A stretch of DNA of 64,000 bases, from NCBI RefSeq assembly GCF_019740335.1, contig NZ_JAHXZS010000001.1, positions 372,001 to 436,000 of the forward strand, read 5' to 3'. The notes below the pieces were generated by a model that saw only the letters and a program-made list of their open reading frames with translations, was not told where the DNA came from and searched no databases. A program made the translations under genes and the position numbers. Source of the stretch: Alteraquisediminimonas sediminicola (lineage in GTDB: Bacteria > Pseudomonadota > Alphaproteobacteria > Sphingomonadales > Sphingomonadaceae). Positions 17,861 to 30,335 of this stretch are shown one piece after another; position 1 is the stretch's first letter; the number at the start of each line of letters is the position of its first letter.

Positions 17861-20494
17861 CTAGCCTCTCTGATGCGCCGCCTTTAGCTGATAAATCAGG
17901 TCCAGCGCCTCACGCGGGCTGAGTTGATCCGGCGACACCTCTTCCAGTAACGACCGCAACGGATCGCTTTCCTCTGGCTCGGGCGCCACCAATGCGGCGA
18001 ACAAGGGCAGATCATCCAGCCCCGCCGCCAGCCCGCCGGTCGCCGCGCGTCCCGCCTCTAGCTTCGCCAGCACCGATTTCGCCCGCGCCACCACAGGTGC
18101 AGGCAGGCCCGCCAATCGCGCGACCGCCAGACCATAGCTGCGATCCGCCGGACCGTCCGCCAGTTCATGCAGCAAGACGAGATCGCCCTTATGCTCCCGC
18201 GCCCGCACATGATGGAGCGACAGGCTATCCAGCGTTTCCGCGAGCCGGGTCAGTTCATGATAATGGGTGGCAAACAGGCAGCGCGCGCGATTGACCTCAT
18301 GCACCGCCTCGACCACCGCCCATGCAATCGCCAGCCCGTCATAGGTCGATGTACCGCGCCCGACCTCATCGAGAATAACGAGGCTCTGCGGTGTCGCTTG
18401 TGACAGAATGGCGGCGGTTTCGACCATCTCGACCATGAAGGTCGACCGCCCCTTGGCGAGATTATCCGACGCGCCCACGCGCGAGAACAGCCGGTCGACC
18501 ACCCCCAGATGCGCCGATTGGGCAGGCACGAAACTGCCCGCCTGTGCCAACACGGCGATCAGCGCATTCTGGCGGAGAAAGGTCGATTTACCGCCCATGT
18601 TTGGCCCCGTCACCAGCCACAGCCGCGATGGATCGCCCAAGGCGACATCATTGGCGACAAAGCGCGCGCCCGATTGTGCGATGGCGCGTTCGACCACCGG
18701 ATGCCGCCCGGCCTCAACCGTGAAAATCGGCTCTTGTGTCATCATTGGCCGGCACCAGCCGCCCTGCGCCGCCCCTTCCGCCAAGGCCGATGCGACATCG
18801 AGCCGGGCGAGCGCATCCGCCGTCGCCGCAATCATTGCGGCGCGGCGCAAGGCCTGATCGGTCAGTTCCTCCAGATGCGCGGCCTCTGCCGACACCGCAT
18901 GGGAACCGCTTTGCACGACGCGCATCGCTTCTTCATGCAATTCGGGCGCATTGAAGCGGACCACCCCGGCCAAGGTCTGGCGATGGGTGAAGCCGCTATC
19001 CGCTGCCATCAACGGATCGGCGTTCTTGGCCGACACTTCGATATGATAGCCAAGGACATTGTTATGGCGGATTTTCAGCGCCGCGATGCCGGTGCGGTCA
19101 CGATATTGCTGCTCCAGCACCGCAATCGCGCGTCGCCCGTCGCTGCCTGCGCTCCGCAGCGCATCAAGCGCCGGGTCATAGCCCTCGGCAATATAACCGC
19201 CATGCGCCGCATCCAATGGCGGCTCGGCCACCAAGGCCCGCGCCAACAGGTCGATCAGTTCACCATGGCCGATGAGACTTGGCAATAATCCCGCCAATAA
19301 GGGCGGCAATATCAGGTCGCGCGGTGCGCGCAATCGCCCATGCAGCCGCGCCGCAAGATCCAGCCCATCGCGAATCTGGGCAAGGTCGCGCGGCCCGCCC
19401 CGGCCCGCCGCCAGCCTGCCCGCCGCCCGGCCCATATCCGGCATTGAGCGCAAAGCCCCGCGCAATTCGGCGCGGATCAGGGAGTCCTCGACAAACCAGC
19501 CGACCAGATCCAGCCGGTCGTCAATCTCGCCTTGCTGCATCAACGGGGCCGACACATCCGCCTGCAATTGCCGTGCGCCTGCACCCGTCACGGTAAAATC
19601 AATCGCGTCCAACAGGCTGCCGCGCCGCTCGCCCGTGCTGGATCGGACCAGTTCCAGACTTTCGCGCGTCGCCGCGTCGATCAGCATGCGATCATGTGCC
19701 TGACGGCTGGATGGCGGTGCAAGCCATGGCAAACGCCCTTGGCCTGCGCGATCAAGATACGCGAGCAGCCCGCCCGCCGCCGCCAATGCGGGCCGGTCGA
19801 ACTGGCCAAAACCATCGAGCGTCGCCACCCCATGCATTTGCAGCAGCGTCTCTTCGGCCACCCGGCTATCGAAACGGCGACGATCCTGACGGGTCAGCAC
19901 CACGCCCGATAAAATGCCCTCCAGCGCATCGAGTTCCAATTGGTCCGGCAGGATCACCTCCGCCGCCTGCAACCGCGCCAATTCTGCCGGGACCAGATGT
20001 TCACCGACCGTCATCAATTCCAGCCGCCCGGTCGAAATATCCGCCGCCGCCACGCCCCATAGCCCCGCGACCGGACAGGCCGCGACCAGCCAATTGGCGC
20101 TGCGCGAATCAAGCAGCGCGTCCTCGGTCAGCGTCCCCGCCGTCACCACCCGCACAATCGCGCGCGCGACCAATGATTTGGACCCGCGCAATTTCGCCTC
20201 TGCCGGGGTTTCCGTTTGCTCGGCAATGGCAACGCGATGCCCGCCCTTGATCAACCGCGCGAGATAGCCTTCCGCGCTATGCGCCGGGACGCCGCACATC
20301 GGCACGCCATCGCCACGACTGGTGAGCGCAATATCCAGACACGCTGCCGCCGCGACCGCATCATCGAAGAATAATTCGAAAAAATCGCCCATGCGGTAGA
20401 ACAGCAGACAGTCTGCCGCCTGTGCCTTGAGCGTGTGATATTGCGCCATCATGGGCGTTTGCGGGGCGGATGCAGGAATGGCCGTCTTGGTCAT
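17861..20494 (-). CDS. mutS: DNA mismatch repair protein MutS
   Basis: About 877 residues. The mismatch-binding domain starts with QYHTLKAQAADCLLFYRMGDFFELFFDDA, containing the Phe-x-Glu-type wedge (FFEL). The ATPase has Walker A GPNMGGKSTFLRQ, Walker B SLVILDEVGRGTSTYDG and the signature region before it. MutS recognises mismatches and recruits MutL. The frame extends to a TTG at 20530; I prefer the ATG at 20494, and an internal ATG pair near 20452 is also possible. No mutL in the window. Confidence 0.96.
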   Translation of the reverse strand: MTKTAIPASAPQTPMMAQYHTLKAQAADCLLFYRMGDFFELFFDDAVAAAACLDIALTSRGDGVPMCGVPAHSAEGYLARLIKGGHRVAIAEQTETPAEAKLRGSKSLVARAIVRVVTAGTLTEDALLDSRSANWLVAACPVAGLWGVAAADISTGRLELMTVGEHLVPAELARLQAAEVILPDQLELDALEGILSGVVLTRQDRRRFDSRVAEETLLQMHGVATLDGFGQFDRPALAAAGGLLAYLDRAGQGRLPWLAPPSSRQAHDRMLIDAATRESLELVRSSTGERRGSLLDAIDFTVTGAGARQLQADVSAPLMQQGEIDDRLDLVGWFVEDSLIRAELRGALRSMPDMGRAAGRLAAGRGGPRDLAQIRDGLDLAARLHGRLRAPRDLILPPLLAGLLPSLIGHGELIDLLARALVAEPPLDAAHGGYIAEGYDPALDALRSAGSDGRRAIAVLEQQYRDRTGIAALKIRHNNVLGYHIEVSAKNADPLMAADSGFTHRQTLAGVVRFNAPELHEEAMRVVQSGSHAVSAEAAHLEELTDQALRRAAMIAATADALARLDVASALAEGAAQGGWCRPMMTQEPIFTVEAGRHPVVERAIAQSGARFVANDVALGDPSRLWLVTGPNMGGKSTFLRQNALIAVLAQAGSFVPAQSAHLGVVDRLFSRVGASDNLAKGRSTFMVEMVETAAILSQATPQSLVILDEVGRGTSTYDGLAIAWAVVEAVHEVNRARCLFATHYHELTRLAETLDSLSLHHVRAREHKGDLVLLHELADGPADRSYGLAVARLAGLPAPVVARAKSVLAKLEAGRAATGGLAAGLDDLPLFAALVAPEPEESDPLRSLLEEVSPDQLSPREALDLIYQLKAAHQRG

Positions 20495-20675
20495 GTCGGT
20501 TGCTATAGTCGAACGTCCCGTCTTCGCCAAACCCCTGCCGTAATTGAGTTGATTTCACGCTTTATATACGGAAAACCGTTGCGAAGCCCTTGCCGTTCGC
20601 GTTCGGAAAGCGCATGGGAATGCGCGACTGATGTCATTGACTGACTAATATTACTGATAGTGCGGAGATTGAAGA

Positions 20676-22940
20676 ATGAGCAAGGACTCCAACGTGCAGT
20701 TTTCTGAACGCGAGGCCCTTCTCTATCATAGCCATGGTCGCCCCGGTAAAATCGAGATCATCGCCTCCAAGCCGATGTCGACCCAGCGCGACCTGTCACT
20801 CGCCTATTCACCGGGTGTTGCCGTCCCCGTCCGCGCCATCGCAGAAAATCCCGACCGCGCCTATGATTATACCGCCAAGGGTAATCTCGTCGCGGTGATC
20901 ACCAACGGCACCGCCATCCTCGGTCTCGGCAATCTCGGCGCGCTTGCATCGAAGCCGGTGATGGAGGGCAAGTCGGTCCTGTTCAAACGCTTTGCCGATG
21001 TGGATTCGATCGATATCGAACTCGCGACCGAAGATCCCGATGCGTTCATCAACGCCGTCGCCCTGATGGAGCCGACCTTTGGCGGCATCAACCTTGAAGA
21101 CATCAAGGCGCCCGAATGCTTTTATATCGAACAGGCATTGAAAGAGCGGATGAATATCCCGGTCATGCATGATGACCAGCATGGCACCGCGATCATTGCC
21201 GCTGCCGGCCTCATCAACGCCGTCCATCTGACGGGCCGTTCGATGAAAGACCTGAAGGTCGTCGTGAATGGCGCGGGCGCGGCGTCGATTGCCTGCACCG
21301 AATTGGTCAAGGCCTTGGGCGTGCCTAATGATCAGGTCATCATGTGTGATTCCAAGGGCGTGATCTATCAAGGCCGCACCGAGGGCATGAACCAGTGGAA
21401 ATCGGCCCATGCGACCATCACCGATGCGCGCTCACTCGATGATGCGATGCGCGGCGCAGACGTCTTCCTCGGCCTGTCGGTCGCGGGCGCGGTGACGCAG
21501 GAAATGGTCAAGAACATGGCCGACAAGCCAATCATCTTCGCCATGGCAAACCCGGACCCGGAAATCACCCCGCCGGATGCACTCGCCGTCCGCCCGGATG
21601 CAATTGTGGCGACGGGCCGGTCGGATTATCCCAATCAGGTCAACAACGTCCTCGGCTTCCCGTTCATTTTCCGGGGTGCGCTCGATGTCCGCGCGACCTG
21701 CATCAACGAGGAAATGAAGGTCGCCGCCGCCCGTGCGCTGGCCGATCTCGCCCGCCAGCAGGTGCCGGAAGAAGTCGCCGCAGCCTATGGCGGCAAGACC
21801 CCGACCTTTGGCCCCGCCTATATCATTCCCGCGCCATTCGATCCGCGCCTGATGGAAATCGTGCCTGCCGCCGTGGCCAAGGCCGCGATGGATACTGGCG
21901 TCGCCCGTAAGCCGATCATGGATATGGACGAATATCGCGCCACCTTGCGAGGCCGGATGAACCCGACCACCTCCGTCCTGACCCTCGCTTATGAGGCCGC
22001 GCGCGCCCATCCGAAACGGGTGCTGTTTGCCGAAGCCGAAGAAGAAGTCGTGCTGCGCGCCGCCATCGCCTTCCGTGAGGGCGGCTGTGGCATTCCCGTG
22101 CTGCTGGGGCGTGACGAAGTGCTCGACAAGCTCAAGGCGCTGGGCATCGACGATCCCGAGGGCTTCGAATTGCAGAACAGTCGGCGTTCGCCACTGGTCG
22201 CGGAAATGACCGACCGGCTCTATGAACGCCTGCAACGCCGCGGCTATACCCGGCGCGATTGCGACCGCATGGTCAAGAACGACCGCAACATCTTCGGGTC
22301 ATTGTTCCTTGAAATGGGCCATGCCGATGTGATGATCACGGGCGTGACCCGCACCTATTCGCAGACCATGCGCGAAGTGCGCCGCGTGCTTGATCCGGCG
22401 CCGGGTCGTTTCCCGTTCGGCATTCATGTGCTGGTCGGCAAAAACCACACGGTGTTCATGGCCGATACGACCGTCAATGAAAGCCTGACGGCGGAAATGC
22501 TGGCCGATATCGCCGAACAGACCGCTGCGGTGGCGCGGCGCATGGGCCATGAACCCCGCGTCGCCTTTTTGTCCTATTCCACCTTCGGCAATCCCGAAGG
22601 TAGCTGGCTCGATGAAATCCGCGAGGCCGTCTCGATCCTCGATCTGCGTCAACCGACCTTCGAATATGAAGGCGAAATGGCGCCGGACGTTGCGCTCAAT
22701 CCGATCATGCAGAAAAATTACCCGTTCAGCCGCCTCACCGGCCCGGCCAATGTGCTGGTCATGCCGGGGCTGCAATCGGCCAATCTCTCAGCCAAGCTGC
22801 TGCGCGAACTCGGCGGCGATCTGGTGATCGGCCCGATGCTGGTCGGCATGGAGCATGCGGTGCAGATCGCGCCGATGGTCACCAATGCATCGGAATTGGT
22901 GACGCTGGCTGTGCTGGCCGCAGGCGGCATCGCAAAGTAA
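20676..22940 (+). CDS. maeB: NADP-dependent malic enzyme fused to phosphotransacetylase-like domain
   Basis: 754 residues. The N-terminal malic enzyme (about 1-430) has the [24 protein letters not shown] and [12 protein letters not shown] motifs for malate, metal and NADP binding. The C-terminal phosphate acetyltransferase-like domain (about 440-754) probably acts as a regulatory acetyl-CoA sensor, as in other MaeB enzymes. It converts malate to pyruvate plus CO2 and NADPH. AATGAGCAAGG marks the start. A strong hairpin follows the stop. Confidence 0.96.
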   Translation: MSKDSNVQFSEREALLYHSHGRPGKIEIIASKPMSTQRDLSLAYSPGVAVPVRAIAENPDRAYDYTAKGNLVAVITNGTAILGLGNLGALASKPVMEGKSVLFKRFADVDSIDIELATEDPDAFINAVALMEPTFGGINLEDIKAPECFYIEQALKERMNIPVMHDDQHGTAIIAAAGLINAVHLTGRSMKDLKVVVNGAGAASIACTELVKALGVPNDQVIMCDSKGVIYQGRTEGMNQWKSAHATITDARSLDDAMRGADVFLGLSVAGAVTQEMVKNMADKPIIFAMANPDPEITPPDALAVRPDAIVATGRSDYPNQVNNVLGFPFIFRGALDVRATCINEEMKVAAARALADLARQQVPEEVAAAYGGKTPTFGPAYIIPAPFDPRLMEIVPAAVAKAAMDTGVARKPIMDMDEYRATLRGRMNPTTSVLTLAYEAARAHPKRVLFAEAEEEVVLRAAIAFREGGCGIPVLLGRDEVLDKLKALGIDDPEGFELQNSRRSPLVAEMTDRLYERLQRRGYTRRDCDRMVKNDRNIFGSLFLEMGHADVMITGVTRTYSQTMREVRRVLDPAPGRFPFGIHVLVGKNHTVFMADTTVNESLTAEMLADIAEQTAAVARRMGHEPRVAFLSYSTFGNPEGSWLDEIREAVSILDLRQPTFEYEGEMAPDVALNPIMQKNYPFSRLTGPANVLVMPGLQSANLSAKLLRELGGDLVIGPMLVGMEHAVQIAPMVTNASELVTLAVLAAGGIAK

Positions 22941-22947
22941 CCTTATG

Positions 22948-22978
22948 CCCCATGGCGATGATCTTCATCGCCATGGGG
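22948..22978 (+). terminator. 14-bp inverted repeat after maeB
   Basis: CCCCATGGCGATGA (22948-22961) and TCATCGCCATGGGG (22965-22978) are perfectly complementary with a three-base loop. This is the first of three successive hairpins between maeB and parC. No T run follows, so its effect on termination or mRNA stability is a guess. Confidence 0.6.
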
Positions 22979-23005
22979 TGAAACCCGTGCGGCGCTGGAG
23001 CATTT

Positions 23006-23081
23006 CCAAGCGGTGATGCGTCCGCATCTCAGCCGCTTGGCATTATGGGGAGAAACTCAGCTATTTCGCGACGTTCTCCCC
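23006..23081. other. Two further hairpins upstream of parC
   Basis: CCAAGCGG (23006-23013) pairs with CCGCTTGG (23033-23040), enclosing an inner stem GATGCG/CGCATC (23015-23020 with 23023-23028). Then GGGGAGAA (23047-23054) pairs with TTCTCCCC (23074-23081) around a 19-base loop. Together with the 22948-22978 hairpin they fill most of the 178-base gap before parC and may form a structured leader or 3' end. Confidence 0.45.
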
Positions 23082-23118
23082 CTCGCCATCCGCGAATATC
23101 GCTGCTATCAGTTCGGCC

Positions 23119-25392
23119 ATGAGCGATGTAATCGACCCGCCAGCCGGCACCCCAGATCAACAAGATCCCTTCAATCAGATCATCGACGCGCCATTTGATA
23201 GCGCGTTGTCCGATCGCTATCTGGTCTATGCGCTCTCCACCATTACCGCCCGTTCGCTGCCCGATTTGCGCGATGGGTTGAAGCCGGTCCACCGCCGCTT
23301 GCTCTGGGCGATGCGCCTGCTCAAGCTGGACCCGGCCTCCGGCTATAAGAAATGCGCCCGCGTCGTCGGCGATGTCATCGGTAAATATCACCCGCATGGC
23401 GACCAGTCGGTTTACGACGCGATGGTCCGCCTCGCGCAGAGCTTTTCGCTGCGTTACCCCTTGGTCGATGGTCAGGGCAATTTCGGCAATGTCGACGGCG
23501 ATAATGCGGCGGCGATGCGCTATACCGAGGCGCGGCTGACGGCGGCGGCGAATGAATTGATGCTCGGCCTTGATGAAGGCACGGTCAATTTCCGCCCGAC
23601 CTATAATGGCGAAGAAGAAGAGCCGGAAATCTTCCCCGGCCTGTTTCCCAATCTCCTCGCCAATGGCGCAAGCGGCATCGCCGTCGGCATGGCGACCTCG
23701 ATTCCCCCGCATAATGTCGCGGAACTGATCGACGCCTGCAATCTGCTGATCGACCAACCACAGGCCGATAATGCCGCGCTGATGCAATATGTGCTTGGCC
23801 CCGATCTGCCGACCGGCGGGATCTTGGTCGATAGCCCCGCGAGCATCGCCGAGGCCTATGCCACCGGGCGCGGCGCATTTCGCGTGCGGTCGCGCTGGCA
23901 TGTTGAAGATCAGGGCCGTGGCACATGGCAGATGGTCATCACCGAAATCCCGTATCAGGTGCAGAAATCCAAGCTGATCGAAGCCATTGCGATCCTGATC
24001 AACGACAAAAAACTGCCGATCCTCGCCGATGTCCGCGATGAATCGGATGAGGAAATCCGCATCGTGCTGGAACCGCGCAGCCGGTCGGTCGAGCCGGATA
24101 TGCTGGCGGAAAGCCTGTTCAAGCTGACCGAATTGGAAGTCCGCGTCTCGCTCAATCTGAACGTCCTCGATGCCAAGCGCACGCCCCGCGTGATGAGCCT
24201 TCGGGAAGTGTTGAGCGAATGGCTGGACCATCAGATTCATGTGCTGGTCCGCCGTTCCGAACATCGGCTGGCGAAGATCGACGATCGGCTAGAACTGCTC
24301 GCGGGCTATATCATTGCGTTCCTCAATCTTGATCGCGTAATCCAGATCATCCGCGAGGAAGACGAGCCAAAACCGATCATGTCCGCCGAATTCGGCCTGA
24401 CCGATCGCCAAGCCGAAGCCATTCTCAACATGCGCTTGCGGAGCCTGCGCAAGCTGGAAGAAATGGAGCTGGTCCGCGAACGCGACAAGCTGGAAAAAGA
24501 GCGCGAGGAACTGGTCAAGCTGATCGAAAGCCCCGCCCGCCAGCGCACCCGCCTGAAGCGCGACCTCGCAAAATTGCGTGAGACCTATGGCCCGGAAACC
24601 GCGCTCGGCAAACGCCGCACCAGCGTAGCCGAGGCTGCGCCGACCCGTGACATTCCGTTGGAAGCGATGATCGAAAAGGAACCGATCACCGTCATCATGT
24701 CGCAACGCGGATGGATTCGTGCGATGAAGGGCCATGGCGACCTTGGCCATGCCGATGCGATGAAATTCAAGGAAGGCGATGGCCCCGCCTTTGCATTCCA
24801 CGCGCAAACCACCGATAAATTGCTGCTCGCCTGCGAAAATGGCCGTTTCTATACGCTGGCGGCGGATCGCCTGCCGGGCGGGCGCGGCTTTGGTGAGCCG
24901 GTCAAGCTGATGGTCGACATCGAGGGCGAGGCCGCGATTGTCGCCTTGTTCCCGGCGGCGCGCTCTCCCCGCCTGTTGCTCGCATCCTCCGATGGGCGTG
25001 GCTTTGTCGCGCAAACAAGCGAATTGATCGCCGAAACCCGCAAGGGCAAACAGGTCGTCAATCTCAAGGGTGATGCGGCCCTCAAGATCGTACAGCCGAT
25101 CCAGCCGGAGGATGATTATGTCGCGGTCATCGGCGAAAATCGCAAACTCGTCGTATTCCCCTTGGACGAATTGCCGGAAATGACGCGCGGCCAAGGCGTG
25201 GCGCTGCAAAAATATCGCGATGGCGGCCTGTCCGATGCCAAATCCATCCGCTTTGCCGATGGGTTGAGTTGGCCGATGGGCGGCGAACAGGGGCGCACGA
25301 GGACGGAAGAAGACCTGACCCCATGGCGCGTCGCGCGCGGGGCCGCAGGCCGGATGCCGCCGATGGGCTTCCCCCGCGACAATCGGTTTTAA
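23119..25392 (+). CDS. parC: DNA topoisomerase IV subunit A
   Basis: 757 residues. The breakage-reunion domain contains [22 protein letters not shown], the quinolone-determining stretch [19 protein letters not shown], and the catalytic tyrosine Tyr135 in [12 protein letters not shown]-terminal beta-pinwheel follows (about 490-740). The short C-terminal domain and the lack of a canonical GyrA box favour ParC over GyrA. It decatenates daughter chromosomes together with ParE, which is not in this window. Confidence 0.93.
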   Translation: MSDVIDPPAGTPDQQDPFNQIIDAPFDSALSDRYLVYALSTITARSLPDLRDGLKPVHRRLLWAMRLLKLDPASGYKKCARVVGDVIGKYHPHGDQSVYDAMVRLAQSFSLRYPLVDGQGNFGNVDGDNAAAMRYTEARLTAAANELMLGLDEGTVNFRPTYNGEEEEPEIFPGLFPNLLANGASGIAVGMATSIPPHNVAELIDACNLLIDQPQADNAALMQYVLGPDLPTGGILVDSPASIAEAYATGRGAFRVRSRWHVEDQGRGTWQMVITEIPYQVQKSKLIEAIAILINDKKLPILADVRDESDEEIRIVLEPRSRSVEPDMLAESLFKLTELEVRVSLNLNVLDAKRTPRVMSLREVLSEWLDHQIHVLVRRSEHRLAKIDDRLELLAGYIIAFLNLDRVIQIIREEDEPKPIMSAEFGLTDRQAEAILNMRLRSLRKLEEMELVRERDKLEKEREELVKLIESPARQRTRLKRDLAKLRETYGPETALGKRRTSVAEAAPTRDIPLEAMIEKEPITVIMSQRGWIRAMKGHGDLGHADAMKFKEGDGPAFAFHAQTTDKLLLACENGRFYTLAADRLPGGRGFGEPVKLMVDIEGEAAIVALFPAARSPRLLLASSDGRGFVAQTSELIAETRKGKQVVNLKGDAALKIVQPIQPEDDYVAVIGENRKLVVFPLDELPEMTRGQGVALQKYRDGGLSDAKSIRFADGLSWPMGGEQGRTRTEEDLTPWRVARGAAGRMPPMGFPRDNRF

Positions 25393-25408
25393 GTAAGGAA
25401 CCAGCAAG

Positions 25409-26518
25409 ATGAAGACCCGCGCCGCCGTTGCTTTTGAGGCGAAAAAACCCCTCGAAATCGTCGAGGTCGATCTTGAAGGGCCACGCGCGGGCGAAGTGCT
25501 GGTCGAAATCATGGCGACCGGCATCTGCCATACCGATGCCTATACGCTCGACGGGTTGGACAGCGAGGGCATCTTCCCCTCGATTCTCGGCCATGAAGGC
25601 GCAGGCATTGTCCGCGAGGTCGGCCCGGGCGTCACTTCGGTCAAGCCGGGCGATCATGTCATCCCGCTCTACACCCCGGAATGCCGCCAATGTAAGTCAT
25701 GTCTGTCGGGCAAGACCAACCTGTGCACCGCGATCCGCGCAACACAGGGCAAAGGCTTAATGCCCGATGGCACCACGCGCTTTTCCTATAAGGGACAGCC
25801 GATCTTCCATTATATGGGCTGTTCGACCTTTTCGAATTTCACCGTCCTCCCGGAAATCGCGGTCGCGAAAATCCGCGAAGACGCGCCGTTCGACAAGGCT
25901 TGCTACATCGGCTGCGGAGTCACCACCGGCGTTGGCGCAGTGACCAAGACCGCCAAGGTCGAACCGGGTGCGAATGTCATCGTCTTTGGGCTGGGCGGCA
26001 TTGGTCTCAACGTCATTCAGGGCGCGCGCCTCGTCGGTGCGGATATGATCGTCGGCGTCGACATCAATGACGACAAGGCCGAATGGGGCAAACGCTTTGG
26101 CATGACCCATTTCGTGAACCCGTTGAAAGTGCAAGGCGATATCGTCCAGCATCTGGTCGAACTCACCAATGGTGGGGCCGATTATACCTTTGATTGCACC
26201 GGCAACACCGATGTGATGCGCACTGCCTTGGAGGCCTGCCATCGTGGCTGGGGCGTTTCCACCGTGATCGGTGTGGCGGAAGCGGGCAAGGAAATCTCCA
26301 CCCGCCCGTTTCAGTTGGTCACGGGTCGCGTCTGGCAAGGCTCGGCCTTTGGCGGGGCCAAGGGGCGCACCGATGTGCCGAAAATCGTCGATTGGTATAT
26401 GAACGGCAAGATCGAGATCGATCCGATGATCACCCATGTGCTGAAATTGGAAGACATCAACAAGGGCTTCGACCTGATGCATGAGGGCAAGTCGATCCGC
26501 TCGGTCGTGATATTCTGA
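25409..26518 (+). CDS. adhC: S-(hydroxymethyl)glutathione dehydrogenase, class III alcohol dehydrogenase
   Basis: 369 residues. The catalytic zinc site begins with Cys40 in [14 protein letters not shown], with the conserved [12 protein letters not shown]. Structural zinc ligands are in [15 protein letters not shown], and the NAD site is [14 protein letters not shown]. [17 protein letters not shown] residues near 310 ([13 protein letters not shown]) mark class III enzymes that oxidise the formaldehyde-glutathione adduct. AAGGAACCAGCAAG precedes the ATG. The small VOC gene 31 bases downstream is probably co-transcribed. Confidence 0.95.
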   Translation: MKTRAAVAFEAKKPLEIVEVDLEGPRAGEVLVEIMATGICHTDAYTLDGLDSEGIFPSILGHEGAGIVREVGPGVTSVKPGDHVIPLYTPECRQCKSCLSGKTNLCTAIRATQGKGLMPDGTTRFSYKGQPIFHYMGCSTFSNFTVLPEIAVAKIREDAPFDKACYIGCGVTTGVGAVTKTAKVEPGANVIVFGLGGIGLNVIQGARLVGADMIVGVDINDDKAEWGKRFGMTHFVNPLKVQGDIVQHLVELTNGGADYTFDCTGNTDVMRTALEACHRGWGVSTVIGVAEAGKEISTRPFQLVTGRVWQGSAFGGAKGRTDVPKIVDWYMNGKIEIDPMITHVLKLEDINKGFDLMHEGKSIRSVVIF

Positions 26519-26549
26519 TCCCCCAATCAACAACAAAGAGAGGATAATC

Positions 26550-26924
26550 ATGTTCACCCATATCTGCGTCAGCGCGCGCGACCTTGATGAATCGCAGAAA
26601 TTCTATGATGCGACCCTCACACCTTTGGGCATCGACAATATGGGCCGCCTTGGCGAACGGATGCAGGGCTATTCGACCCCGACCGGGCGGCTGCTGGTGA
26701 CGATCCCGGCCAATGGCGAACCGGCGACCGCTGCCAATGGAGGGACCATCGGCTTTGTCGCGCCAAGCGCCGAAGCCGTGGACGCATTCCACGCCGCTGG
26801 CCTTGCCAATGGCGGCACTTGCGAAGGCGCGCCCGGCCCACGCGCTGGCGCAGGCGGCGCCTATGGCGCCTATCTGCGCGACCCTGTCGGCAACAAGATC
26901 TGCGCTTTCCACGGCTTGTGGTAA
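26550..26924 (+). CDS. VOC superfamily (glyoxalase-like) protein
   Basis: 124 residues with the two beta-alpha-beta-beta-beta modules of the vicinal oxygen chelate fold. It begins FTHICVSARDLDESQKFYDATL and ends with YGAYLRDPVGNKICAFH, where His and Glu/Asp positions could bind metal. Its position directly after the formaldehyde dehydrogenase gene, with AGAGAGGA before the ATG, suggests a joint transcript and perhaps a role in aldehyde detoxification. The substrate cannot be told from sequence. Confidence 0.85.
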   Translation: MFTHICVSARDLDESQKFYDATLTPLGIDNMGRLGERMQGYSTPTGRLLVTIPANGEPATAANGGTIGFVAPSAEAVDAFHAAGLANGGTCEGAPGPRAGAGGAYGAYLRDPVGNKICAFHGLW

Positions 26925-26944
26925 TATTACAGTATTAATTCAGG

Positions 26945-26968
26945 GGTGCAGGCCATATCGCCTGCACC
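26945..26968 (+). terminator. Hairpin after the VOC gene
   Basis: GGTGCAGGC (26945-26953) pairs with GCCTGCACC (26960-26968) around a six-base loop, 20 bases after the stop. It is a stable 9-bp stem without a T run and probably marks the end of the adhC-VOC transcript before ettA. Confidence 0.55.
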
Positions 26969-27079
26969 TCCTGCGGCCCAAGACATCGACCCGGACGCAT
27001 AATTTCCTTCCCAAAACGGCCCCTGATCCGCTAGGGAGCGCGCAACCTCATATATTCTATTGATCCGGAGTCCGACCGA

Positions 27080-28759
<1,680 letters not shown>

Positions 28760-28761
28760 AA

Positions 28762-29052
28762 ATGCTAGAAGTCACTGCCTTTGTCTGGATGTGGAATCCG
28801 GGCAAGGGCAGTTGGCATTTCCTGACGATCCCGCCTGAACAGGCCGTCGAGATCAAACTGCAAAGCGTGGGCATGCGTGGCGGTTTCGGGTCGGTCAAAG
28901 TGTCCGTCCAGATCGGCCAGACCCGCTGGCAGACCTCGGTATTTCCGGACCGTAAAACCGGCGGCTATATCCTCCCGATCAAGGCCGATGTCCGCCGCCG
29001 CGAAGATATAGCGGCAGGCGATGAAGTGACCCTCACCCTCGACCTCGCCTAA
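28762..29052 (+). CDS. DUF1905 domain protein
   Basis: 96 residues starting two bases after the ettA stop. A small beta-barrel-like domain: SWHFLTIPPEQAVEI, GGFGSVKVSVQIGQTRWQTSVFPD and YILPIKADVRRREDIAAGDEVTLTLDL match the DUF1905 pattern. It is likely translated together with ettA from the same transcript. The family's biochemical role is not known to me. Confidence 0.85.
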   Translation: MLEVTAFVWMWNPGKGSWHFLTIPPEQAVEIKLQSVGMRGGFGSVKVSVQIGQTRWQTSVFPDRKTGGYILPIKADVRRREDIAAGDEVTLTLDLA

Positions 29053-29122
29053 TCCGCCCTCCCCATTGCGCTTGTGAAATGCCGCGTTACAACACGGGCA
29101 GATTCACAGGGAGGCATCATAT

Positions 29123-30139
29123 ATGCAGTTCAAGCGTCTCGGCAAAAGCGCCATCAACGTTTCCGATATTTGCATGGGAACGATGAGCTTCGGCAGTCAA
29201 GCCGATGAAGCCATGGCCTTTCGCATCATGGACATGGCTTATGATGCCGGGATCAACTTTTTCGACACGGCGGAAATGTACCCCGTCCCCGTCCACGCCC
29301 GTTATGTCGGCCTGACCGAGGACATCGTCGGGCGCTGGCTGAAAACCAAGAACCGCGATTCCATCATTCTCGCCACCAAGGTTGCGGGGCCGAGCCATAT
29401 CTGGATCAACGCGCCATTGCGGGGCGAAATGACCGCGCTCGACCGCCACAATATCACCCGCGCGGTTGAGGGGTCGCTCAGCAAGCTCGGCACAGATTAT
29501 ATCGATTTGTACCAGACCCATTGGCCGGACCCGGACGCGCCGCAAGATGAGATCATGGACACGCTCGACGAACTGGTGCGCGCGGGCAAAGTTCGGATTA
29601 CCGGATGTTCCAATGAAAATAGCTGGGGCCTGATGAAAAGCCTCGCGACCGCCGAACGTCTCGGCACCGCGCGGTATCAGACGATCCAGAATAATTTCAG
29701 CCTCAACAATCGCCGGTTCGAAGATGAACTCGCGAATATCTGCCGCCGCGAAGGGGTGAGCCTCATCCCCTATTCGCCGATTGCAGGCGGGGTATTATCG
29801 GGCAAATATCAAGGCGGCGCATGGCCCAAAGATGGCCGCTTCACCGCCTATCAAGGCCTCGCGCCGCGCCAGCAGGCAATGGCCAATCGCTTCGTCAACG
29901 AACGGACATTGGCTTCAACCGAACGCTTTATGGCAATCGCGCAAGACGCGGGCCTATCGCCCGTCACCCTTGCTGTCGCATGGTCGAAGCAACATGATTT
30001 CGTCGCCTCCACAATTGTGGGGGCCACCCATGTCGATCAGATGCCGGAAATCCTCGCCGCAGCCGATGTCATTCTGCCACAGGATGTGCTGACCGCGATT
30101 GATGCGGTGTCGAAGGACATCCGCTATCCGATGGGATGA
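29123..30139 (+). CDS. NADP-dependent aldo/keto reductase, Tas-like
   Basis: 338 residues. The AKR catalytic tetrad can be traced: Asp in FFDTAEMYP, the following Tyr, Lys in ILATKVAGP and His in DLYQTHWPD. The C-terminal STIVGATHVDQMPEIL is the cofactor-binding segment. The long loop with PVPVHARYVGLTEDIVGRWL resembles the Tas subgroup. GGGAGG lies at a normal distance before the ATG. Substrate unknown. A GGCCAGCG/CGCTGGCC hairpin begins at the stop codon. Confidence 0.9.
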   Translation: MQFKRLGKSAINVSDICMGTMSFGSQADEAMAFRIMDMAYDAGINFFDTAEMYPVPVHARYVGLTEDIVGRWLKTKNRDSIILATKVAGPSHIWINAPLRGEMTALDRHNITRAVEGSLSKLGTDYIDLYQTHWPDPDAPQDEIMDTLDELVRAGKVRITGCSNENSWGLMKSLATAERLGTARYQTIQNNFSLNNRRFEDELANICRREGVSLIPYSPIAGGVLSGKYQGGAWPKDGRFTAYQGLAPRQQAMANRFVNERTLASTERFMAIAQDAGLSPVTLAVAWSKQHDFVASTIVGATHVDQMPEILAAADVILPQDVLTAIDAVSKDIRYPMG

Positions 30140-30160
30140 GGCCAGCGATCAACGCTGGCC
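30140..30160. terminator. Hairpin between the aldo/keto reductase and the small membrane protein gene
   Basis: GGCCAGCG (30140-30147) and CGCTGGCC (30153-30160) form an 8-bp stem with a five-base loop, placed between two convergent reading frames (stops at 30139 and 30178). It can serve as a 3'-end structure for both. Confidence 0.55.
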
Positions 30161-30177
30161 GCCCACTTTGACAGAGG

Positions 30178-30288
30178 TCAGCGTTTGCGAAACGCATCCT
30201 CGATCGAGCAAAAAAGCAAAACCACCGCAAAGGCAGCGGCTGTCACTACCGGCACAATCACGCCGGTCTGCATCAGTTCAGGTGTCAT
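30178..30288 (-). CDS. 36-residue single-pass membrane protein, FNR-controlled candidate
   Basis: A short frame of 37 codons from ATG at 30288 to TGA. GGAGAG sits six bases before the ATG, a very good ribosome site. The product has a short polar start (MTPELMQT), one hydrophobic helix (about residues 9-27, GVIVPVVTAAAFAVVLLFC) and a charged tail ending FRKR, predicting a single-pass membrane protein with the C-terminus in the cytoplasm. A perfect FNR-type box and a fitting -10 element lie upstream at 30336-30380. Hairpins separate it from nrdB and from the aldo/keto reductase, so it should have its own transcript. I do not recognise the family; size and regulation recall small subunits of terminal oxidases, but nothing in the sequence proves that. 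Confidence 0.65.
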   Translation of the reverse strand: MTPELMQTGVIVPVVTAAAFAVVLLFCSIEDAFRKR

Positions 30289-30335
30289 GATATCTCTCCA
30301 CTACGCGCCCTCTTGCGATGATGGCGCTGACGCGG

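Noticed and set aside
24289-25524. A 411-codon minus-strand frame opposite parC and adhC
   Set aside because: Spans two well-supported genes in antisense and shows no family motif.
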